NCBI GenBank assembly: GCA_023228195.1 | Contig: JALOBR010000011.1 | Span: 1 to 24,100, forward strand | Direction: 5' to 3' | DNA from: Candidatus Omnitrophota bacterium | Lineage (GTDB): Bacteria > Omnitrophota > Gorgyraeia > Duberdicusellales > 4484-171 | Length of the DNA stretch: 24,100 nt | Shown: positions 6,820 to 14,857 of the stretch, piece after piece | Position numbering within the stretch: the stretch's first letter is position 1 | Layout of the letters: each line of letters starts with the position of its first letter | Translations under genes and position numbers: made by a program | The notes under the pieces: generated by a model | Seen by the model: only the letters and a program-made list of their open reading frames with translations | The model's database searches: none | What the model was told of the DNA's origin: nothing

Positions 6820-8097
6820 ATGAATAATGATAAAAAATACAATTTTTACTGGTGGCTATCGATTTCACTCGCTATTTTTGCATTAGATTTATTTTTTACA
6901 AAAGGAAAGTTACTCGGTAGTATTTTTGAATTCCCATTTGTGTTTCTTGCGCTTGTTTTGCCCGGTGCACCATGGTCTTTTTTTAGTGCAATCCTAATGC
7001 CTTTACCGGTCTTGCTAGGGATAAATTCTCATAAAAAGGCTCTTAGGTTCTGGCTAAAGGTATTCATTTGTGCTGAGATTTTAACAATTATTTCCACTAT
7101 AATTCTTTTACTGGGCTCTGACGGGGGCATGGAGTCAATAGGGATACCTTTCATGCCTTTTTTCTATCCAATTATTTTTACTATTTATGTTTTGGGTAGC
7201 CTAGTTTTCATTTGGTTAAAAGAAAGGTTTACCCCTAACGAAAAGGTCTTGAAAACAATTATTTTAGTTACTAGTATATTAATTTTTGTCGTACTTATAT
7301 TAAGATTCAAAGAGCAATCTTTCAGTAAAAAGTACATTACATCAGATATACACCGATATACAAGTAATGTTTGGAATATTGGCGATAATCTTGGGGCTAT
7401 GCGCAGAAAAATGCCCGACGCTATTTATTCGTTTCAGGATCGAATCGATGAATTCAAAGATATAAAACAATTTTTCAAAAAATATACCAACGAGGAGTGG
7501 AAACAAATCTGCGCTAAATCAAACAATCGCACAAGCTATCCACCGCATATGAGCGACCGCGCTGGTTGCAATGCGGCCGGCGCTTTATACTTTGAAGATG
7601 TTTCCTTTTGTTATAATCTGCCTGATATAAAATATAAACCAGATTTAAAAACTAGATGCATAACGGCGGTAGCCATTAAGAAAAAAAATAGGGATATTTG
7701 CAGAACAGAAGGAATAGATCGCGGTTTTTGCGAAGAACTTTTTGATTTTTTAAATTCGTATAAAAGCACTCCAAGACTGATATACAAAAAATCTGGAGCA
7801 ATCAATGGAATAAAGTTACCCACAGAGACAACTGATGATATGGCTGAAGAAATAATAAACCTAATCCCGGAGGAAAAACTGAAAAGCAGAATTGCAGAAA
7901 AATTTCCAAATATAAATAATTTAAATTGTAGAATCTACTTAGCGCGATATAGTCATAAAATGAAAAGTGCAAAAGAATGGGATAAGTTTATTACTGTACG
8001 GATCAATTTCGATGAGGATATTGATAATTTAAAAGAAATACTCAACTATAGCAAAACTATCGTAGAAGAAGCTATAAAAAAATACTTTGAAAAATGA
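6820..8097 (+). CDS. polytopic membrane protein with Cys-containing C-terminal domain, unknown function
   Basis: 425 aa. The first about 165 residues form roughly five hydrophobic segments (near 11-29, 33-50, 52-68, 80-99, 112-135 and 146-163). The remainder is soluble. Six cysteines spaced in pairs lie in about 225-310, including CITAVAIKKKNRDIC, with alternating 'Cys-x-x-Ala-x-Ala ... Asp-x-x-Cys' spacing. This is a loose motif I have seen in uncultured bacterial and archaeal surface proteins, and a similar pattern occurs in the secreted protein at 15744-16547. If the tail is extracytoplasmic, the cysteines could form disulfides. The gene stands alone between divergent and convergent neighbours. 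I do not recognise a family. Confidence 0.85.
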   Translation: MNNDKKYNFYWWLSISLAIFALDLFFTKGKLLGSIFEFPFVFLALVLPGAPWSFFSAILMPLPVLLGINSHKKALRFWLKVFICAEILTIISTIILLLGSDGGMESIGIPFMPFFYPIIFTIYVLGSLVFIWLKERFTPNEKVLKTIILVTSILIFVVLILRFKEQSFSKKYITSDIHRYTSNVWNIGDNLGAMRRKMPDAIYSFQDRIDEFKDIKQFFKKYTNEEWKQICAKSNNRTSYPPHMSDRAGCNAAGALYFEDVSFCYNLPDIKYKPDLKTRCITAVAIKKKNRDICRTEGIDRGFCEELFDFLNSYKSTPRLIYKKSGAINGIKLPTETTDDMAEEIINLIPEEKLKSRIAEKFPNINNLNCRIYLARYSHKMKSAKEWDKFITVRINFDEDIDNLKEILNYSKTIVEEAIKKYFEK

Positions 8098-8116
8098 AAT
8101 CTAACAACTTCATTTT
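8091..8116 (+). terminator. weak AT-rich hairpin at the gene end
   Basis: AAAATGAA (8091-8098) and TTCATTTT (8109-8116) form a perfect 8-bp stem; the TGA stop lies in the left arm. It is AT-rich, so stability is low. Confidence 0.25.
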
Positions 8117-8398
8117 ATAAACTGACAATTTAACCTTAAAAATCCTGATAGAAAAGGTAATATAAAAAAGAATTAGCGTCTAATAATCCAATAGATTTAA
8201 AAAATTCAGTCTTTCGGTGCTTAGCACTTCGAAGCCAAAGTTATTTCGCCCCTCATGAGTAATCTTCGATTACACTTCATAGCACTCTTTCACCTTCATC
8301 CCCGCACTAAAAACCAAAGATTTTTGGCTAAAGAAAATAAATACAACGCGGACAAAAGCTTCATTAAAATATGGAGAATAGAAAAACAAGATGAAAGA
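8098..8398. other. non-coding gap between convergent genes
   Basis: About 300 AT-rich bases between two convergently transcribed genes. Apart from the weak hairpin at its left end I see only very short palindromes (GTGCTTAGCAC near 8217; AATCTTCGATTA near 8260). No gene, strong promoter or tRNA is evident. Confidence 0.6.
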
Positions 8399-9442
8399 TT
8401 ATTTAAATTTTGTTTTAAATTCTTTAAGGGCAGATTTAAGGTTATCCAGATTACGGCGGTTAGTAATCAGGGTGTAATTTTCGGTATCGATAAAAAAAAC
8501 GTCTTCAAGGCCAACGACAAGGACATTTTTCTTTAAATTATTTAAATATACAAGATTGTTGTTTCCGTTATGAATAAAAACTTTTCCTCTTTTTACATTT
8601 CCGGATTTATCCTTCGGCAAAGATTCGTATATCGCATGCCAGGTGCCGAAATCTTGCCAGAAAAAACTCGCCTTAACTAATCTCGCGCTGGTAGTTTTTT
8701 CCATAATCGTTTTATCAAAAGGAGAATCTTCTATTTTTCCATATAAACTGCGCAAGGCGTTCTCGTAAGCATCTTTCTTAAAAATACCCAGAAAATCATT
8801 ATAGTAAGGGTAATATTTTTTATATTCTTTATCGAGCGTGGAAAGGCGGGATACAAACATACCGCTGTTGTAAAAAGAATTGCCCCTGCGTATAAGCTCT
8901 TCCGCTGCGGGGCGGGATGGTTTTTCAACAAATTTTTTTATCGAAAAAATGCCCTTTTCTACTTCCTCTTCTATCTGGATATATCCAAAATTAGGAGTAG
9001 GTGCGTCCGGTTGTATTCCCAAAGTAGAAATCCATCCTTCTTTGGCAACAAGAATAGTTTTTTTAAGGGCATCATAAAATTCTTTCTTTTCTTTTATAAG
9101 ATGGTCGACCGGAGAAATAATAAGAACCTGGTCTGGAGCAAATTTTTGTTTAAGATGGTTAAGCGAAAACAGTATTGCGGCAGCTGTATTTTTGCTTTCC
9201 GGCTCAAAAAAGATATTTTCTCGTTTTATAGATTTAAGCTTAAGTAAAGCATCTTTTTCTCTTTCATTGGCGACAAGAAAGATGTTATCAGAAGTGGTTA
9301 TTTTACGGAAACGCTTGATAGTAAGCTCTAAAGGAGAAAAGCCGAATATATCCAGAAAATTTTTGCTTTTGCACTCACAGAGCGGCCAAAGCCGCAAAGA
9401 CCTGCCTCCGCAAAGTATTAATATTATCGGTTTATCCTGCAT
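8399..9442 (-). CDS. manC: mannose-1-phosphate guanylyltransferase (single-domain ManC type)
   Basis: 347-aa nucleotidyltransferase predicted to make GDP-mannose from mannose-1-phosphate and GTP for surface glycans. Family landmarks are the N-terminal CGGRSLRLWPL (11-21), KSKNF, FEPESKNTAAAI, SPVDHLI, FVEKP and YNSGMFV. There is no C-terminal phosphomannose-isomerase cupin, matching the about 350-aa class. The pyrophosphorylase signature is unusual: the canonical GGxGTRLWPLSR...PKQF has Ser-Leu for Gly-Thr, lacks the SR pair and is one residue shorter before the Lys. It starts nine bases after the propeller gene, so is probably co-transcribed. Altered substrate preference or reduced activity is possible. 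Confidence 0.88.
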   Translation of the reverse strand: MQDKPIILILCGGRSLRLWPLCECKSKNFLDIFGFSPLELTIKRFRKITTSDNIFLVANEREKDALLKLKSIKRENIFFEPESKNTAAAILFSLNHLKQKFAPDQVLIISPVDHLIKEKKEFYDALKKTILVAKEGWISTLGIQPDAPTPNFGYIQIEEEVEKGIFSIKKFVEKPSRPAAEELIRRGNSFYNSGMFVSRLSTLDKEYKKYYPYYNDFLGIFKKDAYENALRSLYGKIEDSPFDKTIMEKTTSARLVKASFFWQDFGTWHAIYESLPKDKSGNVKRGKVFIHNGNNNLVYLNNLKKNVLVVGLEDVFFIDTENYTLITNRRNLDNLKSALKEFKTKFK

Positions 9443-9451
9443 TGATTTTAT

Positions 9452-10915
9452 TTATCGGCTGCTTAGCTCGATAATCCTTTTGGAGAAATATCCTCCAGTG
9501 TACCCATCTATAATAGCAGTTAATTCCTGTAACCTCAAGTCTTTTTGAAATAGCTCTTCTTGCGCAAAAGAACCGCAAGTTACATCTTTCTTAAGCCTTA
9601 ATCTTTCAAAGTACACCCTGTTTATTTCATCGAGTATATCCAGGCGTAACTGGGTGTTAAGCCTGCTTCTTGTGTCTATATCGTCCTCATAGCTGTTCCA
9701 CACAAGGTCTCCCACATCCCAGGAAAAAGATATACCCCAATCGCGCGGACCAACCTGAACGCGGTCATACGTAGCGCCTAAAGCGGTAGTTATAGTCTTA
9801 TCGTAATCCAGTTTTATTGTTGGAAATAACGCTCTTACTTTCAAAGCATTTCTCCATCTCCTTATTTTATCGGGATGTGTTTCGTTATAACGAAGCGCTG
9901 CCTGCTGAACTTCATATATTGAAGGCTCTTTGGCAAGAATTTCCTGCAAAGTTGCCTTATTGGAAGAAGGGCTGAAATATGTGTTCCTGAATAATCCTTT
10001 GGAGGTAGCTAAATAAATTTCTCCCTCACTTGAAAATACTACCCAAAATATTTCATTGGAATAAAGGCCATCGGACATCTTTTTTGCGCAATTATTCTTC
10101 AAATCCACTTTAAAAAAACCCTTCGAAGAACCAAGATATAAAGAATTTTCTTCTAAGGTTGTTTGGGCTATAGAATAAATAATGATGTTGTTTATTCCAT
10201 CAGCATAAAGCTTGCTCCAGGTGCGGCCTTCATCCTTTGATACGAATAATCCCTTGTTGGTGCCAAGCCAAAGATTCTTTTTATTGAAAATATCTATTTT
10301 TATAATATTCGGCAATATACCGCTTTCTTCTTCCCCTGCTGCTTCTTTTTCCCTTATTACAAATAACCTCTCAAGATTATTTTTATCCTTCAACAGGTAT
10401 ACACCTTTGCTGGTAGCTATATATAACCCATTATCTGCCGACTCAAGATAATATACAGAAACCCCGTCAGATAATCCTCCTATTTTCTGCCATTTTAAAA
10501 TATCTTCCGAAATAAAATATAAACCCGCAGTTGTCCCTATATATATTTCGCCCTTATGCTTTGCGATGCTTAAAACCGATTCTTCTTCCGGCGCCGAAAA
10601 TATCATTTTCCGCTGTGCTGCCACCCTATAAACATGTCGCGAGGCAGTTACATAGCAGATATCGGCGACATTGGGGTCAAAAACGATATCCGTTAATTCT
10701 TCATCCTTAAATACGCATATCTTTTCAAATTTTTTTCCGCGGTCTTTACTTTTAAAAAGGGAGTTGGTAGAACCGACGTAAATGAGATTTTCATCAAACG
10801 GTGAGATTGCAATTCTTTTTATGTGCGCATCGTCTATGTTTTCAATGCTTACAAAAACTGCAAAAGCACTTGAAAGAGGCATTATTAAGAAACAAAGCAG
10901 TAAGCGGGGAATCAT
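9452..10915 (-). CDS. secreted beta-propeller protein with a distinct C-terminal domain
   Basis: 487 aa from ATG 10915, chosen because it begins a clean signal peptide (MIPRLLLCFLIMPLSSAFA); an upstream ATG at 10972 would add 19 residues. Residues about 25-310 carry repeated propeller blades with Asp-box/YCF48-like words: SPFDENLIYVGSTNSLFKSK, NLWLGTNKGLFVSKDEGRTW, NSLYLGSSKGFFKV and EIYLATSKGLFRN. The last about 160 residues form another domain with SIYEVQQAALRYNE, WRNALKVRALFPTIKLDY, a WDVGDLVWN strand and DEINRVYFERLRLKKD, ending in DGYTGGYFSKRI. I recall this latter block from other envelope proteins of delta- and PVC-like bacteria but cannot name it. It is likely periplasmic or outer-membrane associated and co-transcribed with manC. 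Confidence 0.85.
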   Translation of the reverse strand: MIPRLLLCFLIMPLSSAFAVFVSIENIDDAHIKRIAISPFDENLIYVGSTNSLFKSKDRGKKFEKICVFKDEELTDIVFDPNVADICYVTASRHVYRVAAQRKMIFSAPEEESVLSIAKHKGEIYIGTTAGLYFISEDILKWQKIGGLSDGVSVYYLESADNGLYIATSKGVYLLKDKNNLERLFVIREKEAAGEEESGILPNIIKIDIFNKKNLWLGTNKGLFVSKDEGRTWSKLYADGINNIIIYSIAQTTLEENSLYLGSSKGFFKVDLKNNCAKKMSDGLYSNEIFWVVFSSEGEIYLATSKGLFRNTYFSPSSNKATLQEILAKEPSIYEVQQAALRYNETHPDKIRRWRNALKVRALFPTIKLDYDKTITTALGATYDRVQVGPRDWGISFSWDVGDLVWNSYEDDIDTRSRLNTQLRLDILDEINRVYFERLRLKKDVTCGSFAQEELFQKDLRLQELTAIIDGYTGGYFSKRIIELSSR

Positions 10916-10997
10916 TGTCGCGGCGGGTAGGAAATTCTTAAAATAGCCTTGAGTGTTTTTGCATTTACACATATGCCATACACTGCTTACTATAATT

Positions 10998-11014
10998 TTG
11001 TGACGAATTCACAA
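10998..11014. promoter_or_regulatory. possible operator TTGTGA-N5-TCACAA
   Basis: A perfect 6-bp dyad with a 5-base centre just upstream of the propeller gene. It resembles a CRP/FNR-type half-site pair but has one base less in the spacer. No regulator gene is in the window. Confidence 0.3.
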
Positions 11015-11095
11015 AAACGAACTGCCTACCTTTTGCAATCTTTCATCTTTCCTGCCTGCCCACCGGGATGCCCTGTCCCATTCCCTGCATAGAAA

Positions 11096-11129
11096 ATATT
11101 AAGGTGCGGGACGCCCCGAACCTTAATAT
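11096..11129. terminator. strong hairpin in the leader of the propeller gene
   Basis: ATATTAAGGT and ACCTTAATAT form a perfect 10-bp stem, extended by CGGG/CCCG after one unpaired base on each side. It lacks a T-run on either strand, so a structural, attenuator or mRNA-stability role is as likely as termination. Confidence 0.4.
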
Positions 11130-11194
11130 CGTTATTATTAGGTAACGGGGCTGCTGGACTGACGGCAGGCAAGTATCCACGGCAATTCATATCT

Positions 11195-11223
11195 AAAATA
11201 CCGCAAATTTGATGATTTGTCAA
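11195..11223 (-). promoter_or_regulatory. sigma-70 promoter, minus strand
   Basis: A perfect TTGACA (11218-11223), 17-bp spacer, then TATTTT (11195-11200). It points toward the propeller gene, leaving a leader of about 270 bases. Confidence 0.55.
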
Positions 11224-11351
11224 ATTTATTTTTATTTTATTTCAAAATAAACCTCATAAAATTTTCCGGGTCACCTGTTAACTATGTAATGTCGGGTATT
11301 TATTTAACAACGGGCCGCTTATACAATCGGCAAATGCATATGGTCGATAAA

Positions 11352-12515
11352 CTACTTATACGATGCAAATACCACGGAGCAGTTCATGCCGCCGAAACCA
11401 AAACTATTATTCATAATAATTTTGGGTTTTTGACGACGCGAGCAATTAGGAACGCAGTCTACGTCGCATTCAGGATCAGGCGTTTCGTAGTTTATGGTTG
11501 GCGGGATTATACCGGTAGCCAGACTAAGGCAGCAGGCAATAGATTCAAACGAAGAAGCAGCACCCATCGCATGGCCGAGCATTGATTTAATTGAACTTAC
11601 TGCTACTTTTCTATAGCGCTTTACGCCGAATAATTTTTTAATAGCCCGGCATTCAGCCCTATCATTAGGAATAGTTCCCGTACCGTGCGCGCTTATATAA
11701 TCAATATCCTTCGTTTCTGCGCCGGCATAAGCTACGGTTTGTTTCATACAATTAAAAATCCCTTCTTCTGACGGGATAAGGGCGTGGGAAGAATCCGTAT
11801 TCATGCCATATCCTAAAATTTCAGCATAAATGCGCGCTCCTCTTTTTTTGGCAGACGAAAGGCTTTCAACCACAAGAGCACCCGAGCCTTCCGCCGGAAT
11901 AACGCCCTTTCTATTTCTATCAAAAGGCTGGCATTTTAGGGGAGCAAGGGAAAAAAGCTTATAAAAACCTATGAATGTTCCCAGGGCAAAATAATCCACG
12001 CCGGTTGCAATAATATAATCCTCATAGCCATTCTTTATTCTCTCGTAGGCAAGCGCGATCGCGTAATTTCCTGCAGCGCATGCGCCTGATATAGTAAAAG
12101 CGCTTTTACCTAACCGTAAGGCTTCAAACACGGCTGCTGCGCATTTATATGCTGGGTAATTAGTAGATTTTTTGTCTTTTTTTTCTACATACTCTACTCC
12201 GCTTACAATTGTTCCTATAATTAATCCGGCGTCTTTAGATTTTTTTATTCCTGCATCTTTTAACGCCTGGGACGAAGATGAAATAGCAAATTGTTGCGTG
12301 CGTGTAAACTTATTAATATTGCGTAAGCCATTTGAATCCGGCATTACAAAATTTTTTATCTCTCCTCCGTAATGACGCTCTAAGCGCGAAGTATCGAATG
12401 AAGTAATCTCGCTTACTCCTGATTTTCCCTGGATTAGATTTGACCAGAAATCTTCTACGGTTTGCCCCAAAGAAGACACAGCCCCTAATCCTGTAATAAC
12501 AACTCTCTCGGCCAT
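11352..12515 (-). CDS. beta-ketoacyl-ACP synthase, FabF-like (complete C-H-H triad)
   Basis: 387-aa condensing enzyme of the thiolase fold, joining an acyl primer to a malonyl-ACP-derived unit. The catalytic residues are visible: Cys146 in TISGACAAGNYAI, His277 in ISAHGTGTIPNDRAE, and His315 in SIKSMLGHAMGAASS; the C-terminal glycine block SFGFGGMNCSVV is present. The start is ATG 12515 (MAERVVITGLGAVSSLG), since the longer open frame overlaps the ACP gene and reads as non-family sequence. The GAGGA upstream is rather far away (16 bases). Downstream of an ACP and a Cys-to-Gln ketosynthase homologue, it is probably the active KS-alpha of a type II system rather than housekeeping FabF. Confidence 0.93.
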   Translation of the reverse strand: MAERVVITGLGAVSSLGQTVEDFWSNLIQGKSGVSEITSFDTSRLERHYGGEIKNFVMPDSNGLRNINKFTRTQQFAISSSSQALKDAGIKKSKDAGLIIGTIVSGVEYVEKKDKKSTNYPAYKCAAAVFEALRLGKSAFTISGACAAGNYAIALAYERIKNGYEDYIIATGVDYFALGTFIGFYKLFSLAPLKCQPFDRNRKGVIPAEGSGALVVESLSSAKKRGARIYAEILGYGMNTDSSHALIPSEEGIFNCMKQTVAYAGAETKDIDYISAHGTGTIPNDRAECRAIKKLFGVKRYRKVAVSSIKSMLGHAMGAASSFESIACCLSLATGIIPPTINYETPDPECDVDCVPNCSRRQKPKIIMNNSFGFGGMNCSVVFASYK

Positions 12516-12534
12516 AAAATTATTTAAATATTCC

Positions 12535-12822
12535 TCATTTTTTACGTAATACCTTAACAAGCTTAACCAAATCATCAACACTTTTAATGGTAACTAAGCT
12601 GTCCTGCGGTATATTTATGTTAAATTTGTTTTCTATTTCAAAAATTATCTCAACTAACGCAAATGAATCAATGCCGGATTCCGTAAAATGCATACCGCTG
12701 TTTTTATCTATTGTTTCTTCTGCGATTTTGGCAAGCTTACTGATTATATTTATTATTTCCTTTCTTTCGTCACCAACAATGTCGCCTGATGCTTGCTTCT
12801 TTGCGGGTTTTTCTTTTGCCAT
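12535..12822 (-). CDS. acyl carrier protein
   Basis: 95-aa ACP. The phosphopantetheine site is GIDSFALVEII with Ser53; the usual DSL is DSF. The acidic helix following and IPQDSLVTIKSVDDLVKLV are typical. The first about 20 residues (Lys/Ala-rich) are an extra extension compared with the about 75-80 aa of fatty-acid AcpP, pointing to a dedicated ACP. A strong AGGAG lies four bases before ATG 12822. It sits between the CLF-like gene and the complete ketosynthase, 14 and 19 bases away. Confidence 0.93.
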   Translation of the reverse strand: MAKEKPAKKQASGDIVGDERKEIINIISKLAKIAEETIDKNSGMHFTESGIDSFALVEIIFEIENKFNINIPQDSLVTIKSVDDLVKLVKVLRKK

Positions 12823-12836
12823 AAAACTCCTTTTTG

Positions 12837-13721
12837 TTATTCTAACGTAGCCTTAAAAATCCGGGTAGCCACACAGATACTGTTTGCATCGTTACCTATA
12901 TTAAGAAATAACGATATAGGCAAATTATTTTGCCGCGAATTGACAAAAATTTTACTTTTAAGGTTATCATAAAGCACTTTTAAGCTTGAGTTTGCCGTAT
13001 TTTTTGCCGGAAAAAGTTTATTTTTTTTATCCTTATAAATATACTGCAAAGCGTTATTTTCCAATATATATTTCCTGTTATTTAACGGCTGAGAGCTATA
13101 AAAATATTGTGACGCGGCTTTTTTAGGTAAGCAGAATTCCAATGTTTTTTGTATGCATTTACAAATCCCTGAAATTTTATTTTTCTTTTCAAAAAAGCTT
13201 TCAATCCTGAGAATCTCGGCGTAAACTTTTCGGCGGGTTTTTGAATCCATATTCTCACAAACAAAGCATACGCTGCCGTTTGCCATAAAGGATTTTTTTT
13301 CTTCCCAACTCTCATCCAAATCAATCACAAAAGCAATATTCTTTTTGTCTCTCTGTAAAAAAAACAAAGCCTGCTGCAAAGCATCTAAACCGCTGGATTG
13401 CCCGGAAGATAAAACGCCAAGCGCTCCTTTTGTGCCGAATTTAATAGAAAGGCAACCTCCTAAATAAGAAATAAGCAGCCGAGGAAAATCTGCCGGGTTA
13501 ACTGCGCGCATGCCTAGCTTATCAAGTTTATCAAAATTATTTTTCCTTATGCAAAAGTTACTAAACGTTGTTCCCAGAAAAATACCGATATTGCTCCGAT
13601 TATTGTCGGTTATTTCAATATTACTGTCTATTAGGGCTCTGCGCATTGACTCCTCAAGGCATATAAGCTCCTGATTTTTTTCGGCTGTAACACGAGAAAT
13701 TCCTGTCACAATATGTCTCAT
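12837..13721 (-). CDS. chain-length-factor-like ketosynthase homologue, active-site Cys replaced by Gln
   Basis: 294 aa. The N-terminal half follows the ketosynthase fold: IGIFLGTTFSNF, NPADFPRLLISYLGGCLSIK, then GVLSSGQSSGLDALQQAL. Aligned to the complete KS next door (SGACAAGNYAI), its nucleophile position is Gln108. Cys-to-Gln at this site is the hallmark of type II PKS chain length factors (KS-beta) and of decarboxylating KSQ domains. The protein is about 100 residues shorter than a full KS, and I cannot find the two His motifs, so it may be a reduced CLF such as those in aryl-polyene-type loci. It likely pairs with the 11352-12515 KS. The start at ATG 13721 has a poor Shine-Dalgarno. Confidence 0.8.
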   Translation of the reverse strand: MRHIVTGISRVTAEKNQELICLEESMRRALIDSNIEITDNNRSNIGIFLGTTFSNFCIRKNNFDKLDKLGMRAVNPADFPRLLISYLGGCLSIKFGTKGALGVLSSGQSSGLDALQQALFFLQRDKKNIAFVIDLDESWEEKKSFMANGSVCFVCENMDSKTRRKVYAEILRIESFFEKKNKISGICKCIQKTLEFCLPKKAASQYFYSSQPLNNRKYILENNALQYIYKDKKNKLFPAKNTANSSLKVLYDNLKSKIFVNSRQNNLPISLFLNIGNDANSICVATRIFKATLE

Positions 13722-13750
13722 AACGTTTTTATATTTACGCCTTTATGATA

Positions 13751-14773
13751 TCAATACAAGTGCCTGGCAAAACCATTAAAATGATACGACCCTTTATTTG
13801 AGGAATAAAAACTATCTTTGCTAATTTTAAAAAAATCCAGCCCTCCCGGAAAGAAAAGGCACTCGCGTTTCCAGGAACAAAAGAAACCTGCTTTTTTTAA
13901 AATATCTATATAGCTTTTATGGGCGGTACAAAAAATAGTGTTTACTGCGGTTTCGGTATCAAAATAGCTAAAAGACTTAAACATCAAACGCAAGGTTGCC
14001 GATGGATAATCTAAATCTACAACCATATCTACGATATAGATATCCGTACCTATTCTTTCAGCGACGATATAGCCTACAAATTTAGCCTGCGTAACTGCTG
14101 TTAATATTGTAAATCTACGATAGGGGTTGTTGGCATATTTCCAGTTTAAAAAATCGCTATCAGTATGCATCAGGAAATAGTGTTGGGCAGAAACTCTCTT
14201 AAAGAATGCGTTTGTCTCCTTTTTGTCAAAACAATTAATTTTTTTTATCTCTATTAAAGAAGATTTTACCGTCGGCTTAATTTTAGCGATAAAAGGATTA
14301 GTAAACTGATAAATATGAGCAAAATGCTCGAAAGGCCTCTTTTTGTAAGCTAACGACATTTCTTCATCGAACGGGAAAAATAATGTAAACAGCTTTCGCC
14401 TGAAAACTATCGTCTTATAGCTGCGCCCCAATAACACAGTGGCGGTAGGGAACAACTTTCTATAGGCAGGATCGACTATGCCGGAGCTTGCAACAATCCC
14501 GGAGATCTTTTTACCACCCAATAACCCATTGAACGAAAGATACCCGGCACAACCTATTATGGATTTTCCGTATTTTAGAATAAAAAGATTTAATTCGTCG
14601 ATATTGTCGTAATCGCGGTATTTTTCAAATATTTCAGTTCCGTCAACCGGGAGAATCTTAATATTCTGGCGGCGCATCCGTTTTGAAAACGCCACAAGTA
14701 ATTTTAAATCATTTTTATTGGCGCGCGCAAGGTCAATGCCGGAAGAATCAAATTCTTTATTGCTATTCATCAA
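13751..14773 (-). CDS. GNAT-fold acyltransferase-like protein
   Basis: 340 aa with two GNAT-like halves. The first (about 14-120) has the beta-strand pair FILKYGKSIIGCAGYLSF and a VDPAYRKLFP block typical of acetyltransferase folds. The second (about 190-300) has FLNWKYANNPYRRF (208-221), a motif shared by GNATs linked to envelope or exopolysaccharide loci, then VGYIVAERIG and VDMVVDLDYPSATLRLM. Substrate unknown. It is the first gene of the CLF-ACP-KS cassette (29-base gap), so transfer of the assembled acyl chain to an acceptor is an attractive inference. MM at the start leaves one codon of doubt. Confidence 0.82.
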   Translation of the reverse strand: MMNSNKEFDSSGIDLARANKNDLKLLVAFSKRMRRQNIKILPVDGTEIFEKYRDYDNIDELNLFILKYGKSIIGCAGYLSFNGLLGGKKISGIVASSGIVDPAYRKLFPTATVLLGRSYKTIVFRRKLFTLFFPFDEEMSLAYKKRPFEHFAHIYQFTNPFIAKIKPTVKSSLIEIKKINCFDKKETNAFFKRVSAQHYFLMHTDSDFLNWKYANNPYRRFTILTAVTQAKFVGYIVAERIGTDIYIVDMVVDLDYPSATLRLMFKSFSYFDTETAVNTIFCTAHKSYIDILKKAGFFCSWKRECLFFPGGLDFFKISKDSFYSSNKGSYHFNGFARHLY

Positions 14774-14786
14774 TAACTCTACATGT

Positions 14787-14792
14787 TATAAT
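14787..14792 (+). promoter_or_regulatory. possible -10 box of the prepilin peptidase gene
   Basis: TATAAT within TGTTATAATG, a perfect extended -10 (TGT-TATAAT). No -35 at proper spacing. Confidence 0.35.
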
Positions 14793-14857
14793 GCGTTTAA
14801 ATATTCTTGAGCCTATACGGGTGTCGGCCGTGGAATTCCGGCAAAAGAATTAATAGT

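Larger units (their letters stand above)
10916..11351. other. structured intergenic region upstream of the propeller gene
   Basis: About 430 bases with a predicted minus-strand promoter (11195-11223), a strong hairpin (11096-11129), CCTGCC/GGCAGG inverted words near 11050 and 11165, and a TTGTGA-N5-TCACAA palindrome (10998-11014). A 54-codon ORF from ATG 11190 has no recognisable features. I see no convincing gene, so it may serve as a long leader. Confidence 0.5.

Noticed and set aside
8255..8536. Plus-strand frame of 93 codons between convergent genes
   Set aside because: No Shine-Dalgarno, overlaps the 3' end of manC and reads as random Lys/Phe-rich sequence.
11026..11223. Small ORF of 54-65 codons in the leader of the propeller gene
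   Set aside because: It runs through hairpin and CCTGCC-type repeat sequence, has no Shine-Dalgarno and no recognisable motif; noted only as part of the leader.
11352..12515. Housekeeping fabF-acpP pair
   Set aside because: The ACP has a non-standard DSF site and N-terminal extension, and a Cys-to-Gln KS homologue sits in the same operon; fabD/fabG are absent.
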